From Amblyomma americanum (Eukaryota > Arthropoda > Arachnida > Ixodida > Ixodidae), in contig NW_027526686.1 in assembly GCF_052857255.1 (NCBI RefSeq), forward strand, positions 62,001-126,000: a stretch of DNA of 64,000 nt. The letters are read 5' to 3'. This document shows positions 10,736 through 23,341 of this stretch, in pieces. Position 1 is the stretch's first letter; every line of letters starts with the position of its first letter. The position numbers were made by a program, and so were the translations under genes. The notes beneath the pieces are model-generated. The model saw nothing but the letters and a program-made list of their open reading frames with translations, was not told where the DNA came from and ran no database searches.

Positions 10736-13700
10736 GCTCAGAACTACGCGAAAACTTGTATTCCGTCTCAAAACAACGGGATACATCGTTTTAGATCGAA
10801 ACTAGCAAGATTCACGAGCATCGATTTTACAAGTCCTCGAAGAGTATACGAGAGAAAGATAAAACTTTTTCTCTCAGAACTACGCGAAAACTTGTATTCC
10901 GTCTCAAAACAACGGGATACATCGTTTTAGATCGAAACTAGCAAGGTTCACGGGCATCGATTTTACAAGTCCTCGAAGAGTATACGAGAGAAAGATAAAA
11001 CTTTTTCTCTCAGAACTACGCGAAAACTTGTATTCCGTCCCAAAACAACGGGATACATCGTTTTAGATCGAAACTAGCAAGATTCACGAGCATCGATTTT
11101 ACATGTCCTGGAAGAGTATACGAGAGAAAGATAAAACTTTTTCTCTCAGAACTACGCTAAAACTTGTATTCCGTCTCAAAACAACGGGATACATCGTTTT
11201 AGATCGAAACTAGCAAGATTCACGAGCATCGATTTTACAAGTCCTCGAAGAGTATACGAGAGAAAGATAAAACTTTTTCTCTCAGAACTACTCGAAAACT
11301 TGTATTCCGTCTCAAAACAACGGGATACATCGTTTTAGATCGAAGCTAGCAAGATTCACGGGCATCGATTTTACAAGTCCTCGAAGAGTATACGAGAGAA
11401 AGATAAAACTTTTTCTCTCAGAACTACGCGAAAACTTGTATTCCGTCTCAAAACAACGGGATACATCGTTTTAGATCGAAACTAGCAAGATTCACGAGCA
11501 TCGATTTTACAAGTCCTCGAAGAGTATACGAGAGAAAGATAAAACTTTTTCTCTCAGAACTACGCGAAAACTTGTATTCCGTCTCAAAACAACGGGATAC
11601 ATCGTTTTAGATCGAAACTAGCAAGATTCACGAGCATCGATTTTACAAGTCCTCGAAGAGTATACGAGAGAAAGATAAAACTTTTTCTCTCAGAACTACA
11701 AGAAAACTTGTATTCCGTCTCAAAACAACGGGATACATTGTTTTAGATCGAAACTAGCAAGATTCACGAGCATCGATTTTACAAGTCCTTGAAGAGTATA
11801 CGAGAGAAAGATAAACTTTTTCTCTCAGAACTACGCGAAAACTTGTATTCCGTCTCAAAACAACGGAATACATCGTTTTAGATCGAAACTAGCAAGATTC
11901 ACGAGCATCGATTTTTCAAGTCCTCGAAGAGTATACGAGAGAAAGATAAAACTTTTTCTCTCAGAACTACGCGAAAACTTGTATTCCGTCTCAAAACAAC
12001 GGGATACATTGTTTTAGATCGAAACTAGCAAGATTCACGAGCATCGATTTTACAAGTCCTCGAAGAGTATACGAGAGAAAGATAAAACTTTTTCTCTCAG
12101 AACTACGCGAAAACTTGTATTCCGTCTCAAAACAACGGGATACATCGTTTTAGATCGAAACTAGCAAGATTCACGAGCATCGATTTTACAAGTCCTCGAA
12201 GAGTATACGAGAGGAAGATAAAACTTTTTCTCTCAGAACTACGCGAAAACTTGTATTCCGTCTCAAAACAACGGGATACATCGTTTTAGATCGAAACTAG
12301 CAAGATTCACGGGCATCGATTTTACAAGTCTTCGAAGAGTATACGAGAGAAAGATAAAACTTTTTCTCTCAGAACTACGCGAAAACTTGTATTCCGTCTC
12401 AAAACAACGGGATACATCGTTTTAGATCGAAACTACCAAGATTCACGAGCATCGATTTTACAAGTCTTCGAAGAGTATACGAGAGAAAGATAAAACTTTT
12501 TCTCTCAGAACTACGCGAAAACTTGTATTCCGTCTCAAAACAACGGGATACATCGTTTTAGATCGAAACTAGCAAGATTCACGAGCATCGATTTTACAAG
12601 TCCTCGAAGAGCATACGAGCGAAAGATAAAACTTTTTCTCTCAGAACTACGCGAAAACTTGTATTCCGTCTCAAAACAACGGGATACATCGTTTTAGATC
12701 GAAACTAGCAAGATTCACGAGCATCGATTTTACAAGTCCTCGAAGAGTATACGAGAGAAAGATAAAACTTTTTCTCTCAGAACTACGCGAAAACTTGTAT
12801 TCCGTCTCAAAACAACGGGATACATCGTTTTAGATCGAAACTAGCAAGATTCACGAGCATCGATTTTACAAGTCCTCGAAGAGTATACGAGAGAAAGATA
12901 AAACTTTTTCTCTCAGAACTACGCGAAAACTTGTATTCCGTCTCAAAACAACGGGATACATCGTTTTAGATCGAAACTAGCAAGGTTCACGGGCATCGAT
13001 TTTACAAGTCCTCGAAGAGTATACGAGAGAAAGATAAAACTTTTTCTCTCAAAACTACGCGAAAACTTGTATTCCGTCCCAAAACAACGGGATACATCGT
13101 TTTAGATCGAAACTAGCAAGATTCACGAGCATCGATTTTACATGTCCTGGAAGAGTATACGAGAGAAAGATAAAACTTTTTCTCTCAGAACTACGCTAAA
13201 ACTTGTATTCCGTCTCAAAACAACGGGATACATCGTTTTAGATCGAAACTAGCAAGATTCACGAGCATCGATTTTACAAGTCCTCGAAGAGTATACGAGA
13301 GAAAGATAAAACTTTTTCTCTCAGAACTACTCGAAAACTTGTATTCCGTCTCAAAACAACGGGATACATCGTTTTAGATCGAAGCTAGCAAGATTCACGG
13401 GCATCGATTTTACAAGTCCTCGAAGAGTATACGAGAGAAAGATAAAACTTTTTCTCTCAGAACTACGCGAAAACTTGTATTCCGTCTCAAAACAACGGGA
13501 TACATCGTTTTAGATCGAAACTAGCAAGATTCACGAGCATCGATTTTACAAGTCCTCGAAGAGTATACGAGAGAAAGATAAAACTTTTTCTCTCAGAACT
13601 ACGCGAAAACTTGTATTCCGTCTCAAAACAACGGGATACATCGTTTTAGATCGAAACTAGCAAGATTCACGAGCATCGATTTTACAAGTCCTCGAAGAGT

Positions 13701-15640
13701 ATACGAGAGAAAGATAAAACTTTTTCTCTCAGAACTACAAGAAAACTTGTATTCCGTCTCAAAACAACGGGATACATTGTTTTAGATCGAAACTAGCAAG
13801 ATTCACGAGCATCGATTTTACAAGTCCTTGAAGAGTATACGAGAGAAAGATAAACTTTTTCTCTCAGAACTACGCGAAAACTTGTATTCCGTCTCAAAAC
13901 AACGGAATACATCGTTTTAGATCGAAACTAGCAAGATTCACGAGCATCGATTTTTCAAGTCCTCGAAGAGTATACGAGAGAAAGATAAAACTTTTTCTCT
14001 CAGAACTACGCGAAAACTTGTATTCCGTCTCAAAACAACGGGATACATTGTTTTAGATCGAAACTAGCAAGATTCACGAGCATCGATTTTACAAGTCCTC
14101 GAAGAGTATACGAGAGAAAGATAAAACTTTTTCTCTCAGAACTACGCGAAAACTTGTATTCCGTCTCAAAACAACGGGATACATCGTTTTAGATCGAAAC
14201 TAGCAAGATTCACGAGCATCGATTTTACAAGTCCTCGAAGAGTATACGAGAGGAAGATAAAACTTTTTCTCTCAGAACTACGCGAAAACTTGTATTCCGT
14301 CTCAAAACAACGGGATACATCGTTTTAGATCGAAACTAGCAAGATTCACGGGCATCGATTTTACAAGTCCTCGAAGAGTATACGAGAGAAAGATAAAACT
14401 TTTTCTCTCAGAACTACGCGAAAACTTGTATTCCGTCTCAAAACAACGGGATACATCGTTTTAGATCGAAACTAGCAAGATTCACGAGCATCGATTTTAC
14501 AAGTCCTGGAAGAGTATACGAGAGAAAGATAAAACTTTTTCTCTCAGAACTACGCGAAAACTTGTATTCCGTCTCAAAACAACGGGATACATCGTTTTAG
14601 ATCGAAACTAGCAAGATTCACGAGCATCGATTTTACAAGTCCTCGAAGAGTATACGAGAGAAAGATAAAACTTTTTCTCTCAGAACTACGCGAAAACTTG
14701 TATTCCGTCTCAAAACAACGGGATACATCGTTTTAGATCGAAGCTAGCAAGATTCACGGGCATCGATTTTACAAGTCCTCGAAGAGTATACGAGAGAAAG
14801 ATAAAACTTTTTCTCTCAGAACTACGCGAAAACTTGTATTCCGTCTCAAAACAACGGGATACATCGTTTTAGATCGAAACTAGCAAGATTCACGAGCATC
14901 GATTTTACAAGTCCTCGAAGAGTATACGAGAGAAAGATAAAACTTTTTCTCTCAGAACTACGCGAAAACTTGTATTCCGTCTCAAAACAACGGGATACAT
15001 CGTTTTAGATCGAAACTAGCAAGATTCACGAGCATCGATTTTACAAGTCCTCGAAGAGTATACGAGAGAAAGATAAAACTTTTTCTCTCAGAACTACGCG
15101 AAAACTTGTATTCCGTCCCAAAACAACGAGATACATCGTTTTAGATCGAAACTAGCAAGATTCACGAGCATCGATTTTACAAGTCCTGGAAGAGTATACG
15201 AGAGAAAGATAAAACTTTTTCTCTCAGAACTACGCGAAAACTTGTATTCCGTCTCAAAACAACGGGATACATCGTTTTAGATCGAAACTAGCAAGATTCA
15301 CGAGCATCGATTTTACAAGTCCTCGAAGAGTATACGAGAGAAAGATAAAACTTTTTCTCTCAGAACTACTCGAAAACTTGTATTCCGTCTCAAAACAACG
15401 GGATACATCGTTTTAGATCGAAGCTAGCAAGATTCACGGGCATCGATTTTACAAGTCCTCGAAGAGTATACGAGAGAAAGATAAAACTTTTTCGCTCAGA
15501 ACTACGCGAAAACTTGTATTCCGTCTCAAAACAACGGGATACATCGTTTTAGATCGAAACTAGCAAGATTCACGAGCATCGATTTTACAAGTCCTCGAAG
15601 AGTATACGAGAGAAAGATAAAACTTTTTCTCTCAGAACTA
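10736..15640 (+). repeat. 35-mer HOR (4758 bp), copy 2 plus 147 bp of a third
   Basis: Offset by 4758 bp from 5978-10882 with the same variant order, down to the private ttttcgctc at 10731 and 15489. The match ends at 15641, where the next monomer has actacaag instead of actacgcg. The few differences include 6253 (a) against 11011 (c), so this is a young duplication. Confidence 0.92.
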
Positions 15641-15641
15641 C

Positions 15642-17752
15642 AAGAAAACTTGTATTCCGTCTCAAAACAACGGGATACATTGTTTTAGATCGAAACTAGC
15701 AAGATTCACGAGCATCGATTTTAAAAAGTCCTTGAAGAGTATACGAGAGAAAGATAAACTTTTTCTCTCAGAACTACGCGAAAACTTGTATTCCGTCTCA
15801 AAACAACGGAATACATCGTTTTAGATCGAAACTAGCAAGATTCACGAGCATCGATTTTTCAAGTCCTCGAAGAGTATACGAGAGAAAGATAAAACTTTTT
15901 CTCTCAGAACTACGCGAAAACTTGTATTCCGTCTCAAAACAACGGGATACATCGTTTTAGATCGAAACTAGCAAGATTCACGGGCATCGATTTTACAAGT
16001 CCTCGAAGAGTATACGAGAGAAAGATAAAACTTTTTCTCTCAGAACTACGCGAAAACTTGTATTCCGTCTCAAAACAACGGGATACATCGTTTTAGATCG
16101 AAACTAGCAAGATTCACGAGCATCGATTTTACAAGTCCTGGAAGAGTATACGAGAGAAAGATAAAACTTTTTCTCTCAGAACTACGCGAAAACTTGTATT
16201 CCGTCTCAAAACAACGGGATACATCGTTTTAGATCGAAACTAGCAAGATTCACGAGCATCAATTTTACAAGTCCTCGAAGAGTATACGAGAGAAAGATAA
16301 AACTTTTTCTCTCAGAACTACGCGAAAACTTGTATTCCGTCTCAAAACAACGGGATACATCGTTTTAGATCGAAGCTAGCAAGATTCACGAGCATCGATT
16401 TTACAAGTCCTCGAAGAGTATACGAGAGAAAGATAAAACTTTTTCTCTCAGAACTACGCGAAAACTTGTATTCCGTCTCAAAACAACGGGATACATCGTT
16501 TTAGATCGAAACTAGCAAGATTCACGAGCATCGATTTTACAAGTCCTCGAAGAGTATACGAGAGAAAGATAAAACTTTTTCTCTCAGAACTACGCGAAAA
16601 CTTGTATTCCGTCTCAAAACAACGGGATACATTGTTTTAGATCGAAACTAGCAAGATTCACGAGCATCGATTTTACAAGTCCTCGAAGAGTATACGAGAG
16701 AAAGATAAAACTTTTTCTCTCAGAACTTCGCGAAAACTTGTATTCCGTCTCAAAACAACGGGATAAATCGTTTTAGATCGAAACTAGCAAGATTCACGAG
16801 CATCGATTTTACAAGTCCTCGAAGAGTATACGAGAGAAAGATAAAACTTTTTCTCTCAGAACTACGCGAAAACTTGTATTCCGTCTCAAAACAACGGGAT
16901 ACATTGTTTTAGATCGAAACTAGCAAGATTCACGAGCATCGATTTTACAAGTCCTCGAAGAGTATACGAGAGAAAGATAAAACTTTTTCTCTCAGAACTA
17001 CGCGAAAACTTGTATTCCGTCTCAAAACAACGGGATACATCGTTTTAGATCGAAACTAGCAAGATTCACGAGCATCGATTTTACAAGTCCTCGAAGAGTA
17101 TACGAGAGAAAGATAAAACTTTTTCTCTCAGAACTACGCGAAAACTTGTATTCCGTCTCAAAACAACGGGATACATCGTTTTAGATCGAAACTAGCAAGA
17201 TTCACGAGCATCGATTTTACAAGTCCTCGAAGAGTATACGAGAGAAAGATAAAACTTTTTCTCTCAGAACTACGCGAAAACTTGTATTCCGTCTCAAAAC
17301 AACGGGATACATCGTTTTAGATCGAAACTAGCAAGATTCACGAGCATCGATTTTACAAGTCCTCGAAGAGTATACGAGAGAAAGATAAAACTTTTTCTCT
17401 CAGAACTACGCGAAAACTTGTATTCCGGCTCAAAGCAACGGGATACATCGTTTTAGATCGAAACTAGCAAGATTCACGAGCATCGATTTTACAAGTCCTC
17501 GAAGAGTATACGAGAGAAAGATAAAACTTTTTCTCTCAGAACTACGCGAAAACTTGTATTCCGTCTCAAAACAACGGGATACATCGTTTTAGATCGAAAC
17601 TAGCAAGGTTCACGAGCATCGATTTTACAAGTCTTCGAAGAGTATACGAGAGAAAGAAAACTTTTTCTCTCAGAACTACGCGAAAACTTGTATTCCGTCT
17701 CAAAACAACGGGATACATCGTTTTAGATCGAAGCTAGCAAGATTCACGGGCA
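15642..17752 (+). repeat. Near-consensus type A monomers
   Basis: These are mostly plain type A monomers with scattered private changes: cgattttaaaaagtcc at 15717, catcaatttt at 16257, ggataaatcg at 16762 and gaaagaaaac (two bases short) near 17654. I saw no clear HOR. This is the most uniform stretch of the window. Confidence 0.8.
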
Positions 17753-18704
17753 TCGATTTTACAAGTCCTCGAAGAGTATACGAGAGAAAGATAAAACTTT
17801 TTCTCTCAGAACTACGCGAAAACTTGTATTCCGTCTCAAAACAACGGGATACATCGTTTTAGATCGAAACTAGCAAGATTCACGAGCATCGATTTTACAA
17901 GTCCTCGAAGAGTATACGAGAGAAAGATAAAACCTTTTCTCTCAGAACTACGCGAAAACTTGTATTCCGTCTCAGAACAACGGGATACATCGTTTTAGAT
18001 CGAAACTAGCAAGATTCACGAGCATCGATTTTACAAGTCCTCGAAGAGTATACGAGAGAAAGATAAAACTTTTTCTCTCAGAACTACGCGAAAACTTGTA
18101 TTCCGTCTCAAAACAACGGGATACATTGTTTTAGATCGAAACTAGCAAGATTCACGAGCATCGATTTTACAAGTCCTTGAAGAGTATACGAGAGAAAGAT
18201 AAAACGTTTTCTCTCAGAACTACGCGAAAACTTGTATTCCGTCTCAAAACAACGGGATACATCGTTTTAGATCGGAACTAGCAAGATTCACGAGCATCGA
18301 TTTTACAAGTCCTCGAAGAGTATACGAGAGAAAGATAAAACTTTTTCTCTCAGAACTACGCGAAAACTTGTATTCCGTCTCAAAACAACGGGATACATCG
18401 TTTTAGATCGAAACTAGCAAGATTCACGAGCATCGATTTTACAAGTCCTCGAAGAGTATACGAGAGAAAGATAAAACTTTTTCTCTCAGAACTACGCGAA
18501 AACTTGTATTCCGTCTCAAAACAACGGGATACATCGTTTTAGATCGAAACTAGCAAGATTCACGAGCATCGATTTTACAAGTCCTCGAAGAGTATACGAG
18601 AGAAAGATAAAACTTTTTCTCTCAGAACTACGCGAAAACTTGTATTCCGCCTCAAAACAACGGGATACATCGTTTTAGATCGAAACTAGCAAGATTCACG
18701 AGCA
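17753..18704 (+). repeat. 7-mer HOR (952 bp), copy 1
   Basis: Four private variants recur exactly 952 bp (7 x 136) apart: aacctttt (17931 and 18883), aaaacgtttt (18201 and 19153), gatcggaac (near 18271 and 19223) and attccgcctc (near 18645 and 19597). Confidence 0.92.
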
Positions 18705-19800
18705 TCGATTTTACAAGTCCTCGAAGAGTATACGAGAGAAAGATAAAACTTTTTCTCTCAGAACTACGCGAAAACTTGTATTCCGTCTCAAAACAACGGG
18801 ATACATCGTTTTAGATCGAAACTAGCAAGATTCACGAGCATCGATTTTACAAGTCCTCGAAGAGTATACGAGAGAAAGATAAAACCTTTTCTCTCAGAAC
18901 TACGCGAAAACTTGTATTCCGTCTCAGAACAACGGGATACATCGTTTTAGATCGAAACTAGCAAGATTCACGAGCATCGATTTTACAAGTCCTCGAAGAG
19001 TATACGAGAGAAAGATAAAACTTTTTCTCTCAGAACTACGCGAAAACTTGTATTCCGTCTCAAAACAACGGGATACATTGTTTTAGATCGAAACTAGCAA
19101 GATTCACGAGCATCGATTTTACAAGTCCTTGAAGAGTATACGAGAGAAAGATAAAACGTTTTCTCTCAGAACTACGCGAAAACTTGTATTCCGTCTCAAA
19201 ACAACGGGATACATCGTTTTAGATCGGAACTAGCAAGATTCACGAGCATCGATTTTACAAGTCCTCGAAGAGTATACGAGAGAAAGATAAAACTTTTTCT
19301 CTCAGAACTACGCGAAAACTTGTATTCCGTCTCAAAACAACGGGATACATCGTTTTAGATCGAAACTAGCAAGATTCACGAGCATCGATTTTACAAGTCC
19401 TCGAAGAGTATACGAGAGAAAGATAAAACTTTTTCTCTCAGAACTACGCGAAAACTTGTATTCCGTCTCAAAACAACGGGATACATCGTTTTAGATCGAA
19501 ACTAGCAAGATTCACGAGCATCGATTTTACAAGTCCTCGAAGAGTATACGAGAGAAAGATAAAACTTTTTCTCTCAGAACTACGCGAAAACTTGTATTCC
19601 GCCTCAAAACAACGGGATACATCGTTTTAGATCGAAACTAGCAAGATTCACGAGCATCGATTTTACAAGTCCTCGAAGAGTATACGAGAGAAAGATAAAA
19701 CTTTTTCTCTCAGAACTACGCGAAAACTTGTATTCCGTCTCAAAACAACGGGATACATCGTTTTAGATCGAAACTAGCAAGATTCACGAGCATCGATTTT
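18705..19800 (+). repeat. 7-mer HOR (952 bp), copy 2 and part of the next
   Basis: Same variant order as copy 1. The match continues to about 19800, where a base is missing (gattttaaagtcc). Confidence 0.9.
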
Positions 19801-20486
19801 AAAGTCCTCGAAGAGTATACGAGAGAAAGATAAAACTTTTTCTCTCAGAACTACGCGAAAACTTGTATTCCGTCTCAAAACAACGGGATACATCGTTTTA
19901 GATCGAAACTAGCAAGATTCACGAGCATCGATTTTACAAGTCCTCGAAGAGTATACGAGAGAAAGATAAAACTTTTTCTCTCAGAACTACGCGAAAACTT
20001 TTATTCCGTCTCAAAACAACGGGATACATCATTTAGATCGAAACTAGTAAGATTCACGAGCATCGATTTTACAAGTCCTCGAAGAGTATACGAGAGAAAG
20101 ATAAAACTTTTTCTCTCAGAACTACGCGAAAACTTGTATTCCGTCTCAAAACAACGGGATACATCGTTTTAGATCGAAACTAGCAATATTCACGAGCATC
20201 GATTTTACAAGTCCTCGAAGAGTATACGAGAGAAAGATAAAACTTTTTATCTCAGAACTACGCGAAAACTTGTATTCCGTCTCAAAACAACGGGATACAT
20301 CGTTTTAGATCGAAACTAGCAAGATTCACGAGCATCGATTTTACAAGTCCACGAAGAGTACACGAGAGAACGGTGTAAACTTTTTCTCTCAGAACTGTGC
20401 GAAAACTTGTATTCCGGTTCAAAACAACGGGATACATCGTTTTAGATCGAAACCAGCAAGATTCACGAGCATCGATTTTACAAGTC
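19801..20486 (+). repeat. Irregular type A monomers with small indels
   Basis: Private changes here are aaagtcc (19801), actttta (19996), atcatttag (20028, one base short), gcaatatt (20185) and tttttatctc (20246). A type C segment follows at 20356. No HOR was recognised. Confidence 0.7.
20356..20420 (+). repeat. Isolated type C segment
   Basis: It has the linked type C markers gtacacg, gaacggtg, ctgtgcg and ggttc, preceded by gtccacg instead of gtcctcg and followed by a ccagc/cttcg monomer, as in the 26-38 kb region. Confidence 0.88.
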
Positions 20487-22930
20487 TTCGAAGAGTATAC
20501 GAGAGAAAGATAAAACTTTTTCTCTCAGAACTACGCGAAAACTTGTATTCCGTCTCAAAACAACGGGATACATCGTTTTAGATCGAAACTAGCAAGATTC
20601 ACGAGCATCGATTTTACAAGTCCTCGAAGAGTATACGAGAGAAAGATAAAACTTTTCCTCTCAGAACTACGCGAAAACTTGTATTCCGTCTCAAAACAAC
20701 GGGATACATCGTTTTAGATCGAAACTAGCAAGATTCACGGGCATCGATTTCACAAGTCCTCGAAGAGTATACGAGAGAAAGATAAAACTTTTTCTCTCAG
20801 AACTACGCGAAAACTTGTATTCCGTCTCAAAACAACGGGATACATCGTTTTAGATCGAAACTAGCAAGATTCACGAGCATCGATTTTACAAGTCCTGGAA
20901 GAGTATACGAGAGAAAGATAAAACTTTTTCTCTCAGAACTACGCGAAAACTTGTATTCGTCTCAAAACAACGGGATACATCGTTTTAGATCGAAACTAGC
21001 AAGATTCACGAGCATCGATTTTACAAGTCCTCGAAGAGTATACGAGAGAAAGATAAAACTTTTTCTCTCAGAACTACGCGAAAACTTGTATTCCGTCTCA
21101 AAACAACGGGATACATCGTTTTAGATCGAAGCTAGCAAGATTCACGGGCATCGATTTTACAAGTCCTCGAAGAGTATACGAGAGAAAGATAAAACTTTTT
21201 CTCTCAGAACTACGCGAAAACTTGTATTCCGTCTCAAAACAACGGGATACATCGTTTTAGATCGAAACTAGCAAGATTCACGAGCATCGATTTTACAAGT
21301 CCTCGAAGAGTATACGAGAGAAAGATAAAACTTTTTCTCTCAGAACTACGCGAAAACTTGTATTCCGTCTCAAAACAACGGGATACATCGTTTTAGATCG
21401 AAACTAGCAAGATTCACGAGCATCGATTTTACAAGTCCTCGAAGAGTATACGAGAGAAAGATAAAACTTTTTCTCTCAGAACTACAAGAAAACTTGTATT
21501 CCGTCTCAAAACAACGGGATACATTGTTTTAGATCGAAACTAGCAAGATTCACGAGCATCGATTTTACAAGTCCTTGAAGAGTATACGAGAGAAAGATAA
21601 AACTGTATCTCTCAGAACTACGCGAAAACTTGTATTCCGTCTCAAAACAACGGGATACATCGTTTTAGATCGAAACTAGCAAGATTCACGAGCATCGATT
21701 TTACAAGCCCTCGAAGAGTATACGAGAGAAAGATAAAACTTTTTCTCTCAGAACTACGCGAAAACTTGTATTCCGTCTCAAAACAACAGGATACATCGTT
21801 TTAGATCGAAACTAGCAAGATTCACGAGCATCGATTTGACAAGTCCTCGAAGAGTATACGAGAGAAAGATAAAACTTTTTCTCTCAGAATTACGCGAAAA
21901 CTTGTATTCCGGCTCAAAGCAACGGGATACATCGTTTTAGATCGAAACTAGCAAGATTCACGAGCATCGCTTTTACAAGTCCTCGAAGAGTATACGAGAG
22001 AAAGATAAAACTTTTTCTCTCAGAACTACGCGAAAACTTGTATTCCGTCTCAAAACAACGGGATACATCGTTTTAGATCGAAACTAGCAAGATTCACGAG
22101 CATCGATTTTACAAGTCTTCGAAGAGTATACGAGAGAAAGATAAAACTTTTTCTCTCAGAACTGTGCGAAAACTTGTATTCCGGCTCAAAACAACGGGAT
22201 ACATCGTTTTAGATCGAAACTAGCAAGATTCACGAGCATCGATTTTACAAGTCGTCGAAGAGTAGACGAGAGAAAGGTGTAAACTTTTTCAATCAGAACT
22301 GCGCGAAAACTTGTATTTCGGCTCAAAACAACGGGATACATCGTTTTAGATCGAAACTAGCAAGATTCACGAGCATCGATTTTACAAGTCCTCGAAGAGT
22401 ATACGAGAGAAAGATAAAACTTTTTCTCTCAAAACTACGCGAAAACTTGTATTCCGTCTCAAAACAACGGGATACATCGTTTTAGATCGAAACTAGCAAG
22501 ATTCACGAGCATCGATTTTACAAGTCCTCGAAGAGTATACGAGAGAAAGATAAAACTTTTTCTCTCAGAACTACGCGAAAACTTGTATTCCGTCTCAAAA
22601 CAACGGGATACATCGTTTTAGATCGAAACTAGTAAGATTCACGAGCATCGATTTTACAAGTCCTCAAAGAGTATACGAGAGAAAGATAAAACTTTTTCTC
22701 TCAGAACTACGCGAAAACTTGTATTCCGTCTCAAAACAACGGGATACATCGTTTTAGATCGAAACTAGCAAGATTCACGAGCATCGATTTTACAAGTCCT
22801 CGAAGAGTATACGAGAGAAATATAAAACTTTTTCTCTCAGAACTACGCGAAAACTTGTATTCCGTCTCAAAACAACGGGATACATCGTTTTAGATCGAAA
22901 CTAGCAAGATTCACGAGCATCGATTTTACA
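20487..22930 (+). repeat. 21-mer HOR (2855 bp), copy 1
   Basis: Markers pair at an offset of 2855 bp: acttttcc (20651 and 23506), gtattcgtc (one base short, 20951 and 23806), actacaag (21481 and 24336), agccctcg (21706 and 24561), type B (22251 and 25106) and gaaatataaaac (22821 and 25676). 2855 is 21 x 136 minus 1. A second, 15-monomer offset (2040 bp) links 20951 to 22991, so a shorter internal duplication preceded or followed the larger one. Confidence 0.9.
22251..22324 (+). repeat. Type B diagnostic segment
   Basis: All type B markers are present. It follows a ctgtgcg/ggctc monomer, the same neighbour as at 2673, 5122, 25106, 43075 and 50017. Confidence 0.9.
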
Positions 22931-23341
22931 AGTCCTGGAAGAGTATACGAGAGAAAGATAAAACTTTTTCTCTCAGAACTACGCGAAAACTTGTATTCGT
23001 CTCAAAACAACGGGATACATCGTTTTAGATCGAAACTAGCAAGATTCACGAGCATCGATTTTACAAGTCCTCGAAGAGTATACGAGAGAAAGATAAAACT
23101 TTTTCTCTCAGAACTACGCGAAAACTTGTATTCCGTCTCAAAACAACGGGATACATCGTTTTAGATCGAAGCTAGCAAGATTCACGGGCATCGATTTTAC
23201 AAGTCCTCGAAGAGTATACGAGAGAAAGATAAAACTTTTTCTCTCAGAACTACGCGAAAACTTGTATTCCGCCTCAAAACAACGGGATACATCGTTTTAG
23301 ATCGAAACTAGCAAGATTCACGAGCATCGATTTTACAAGTC

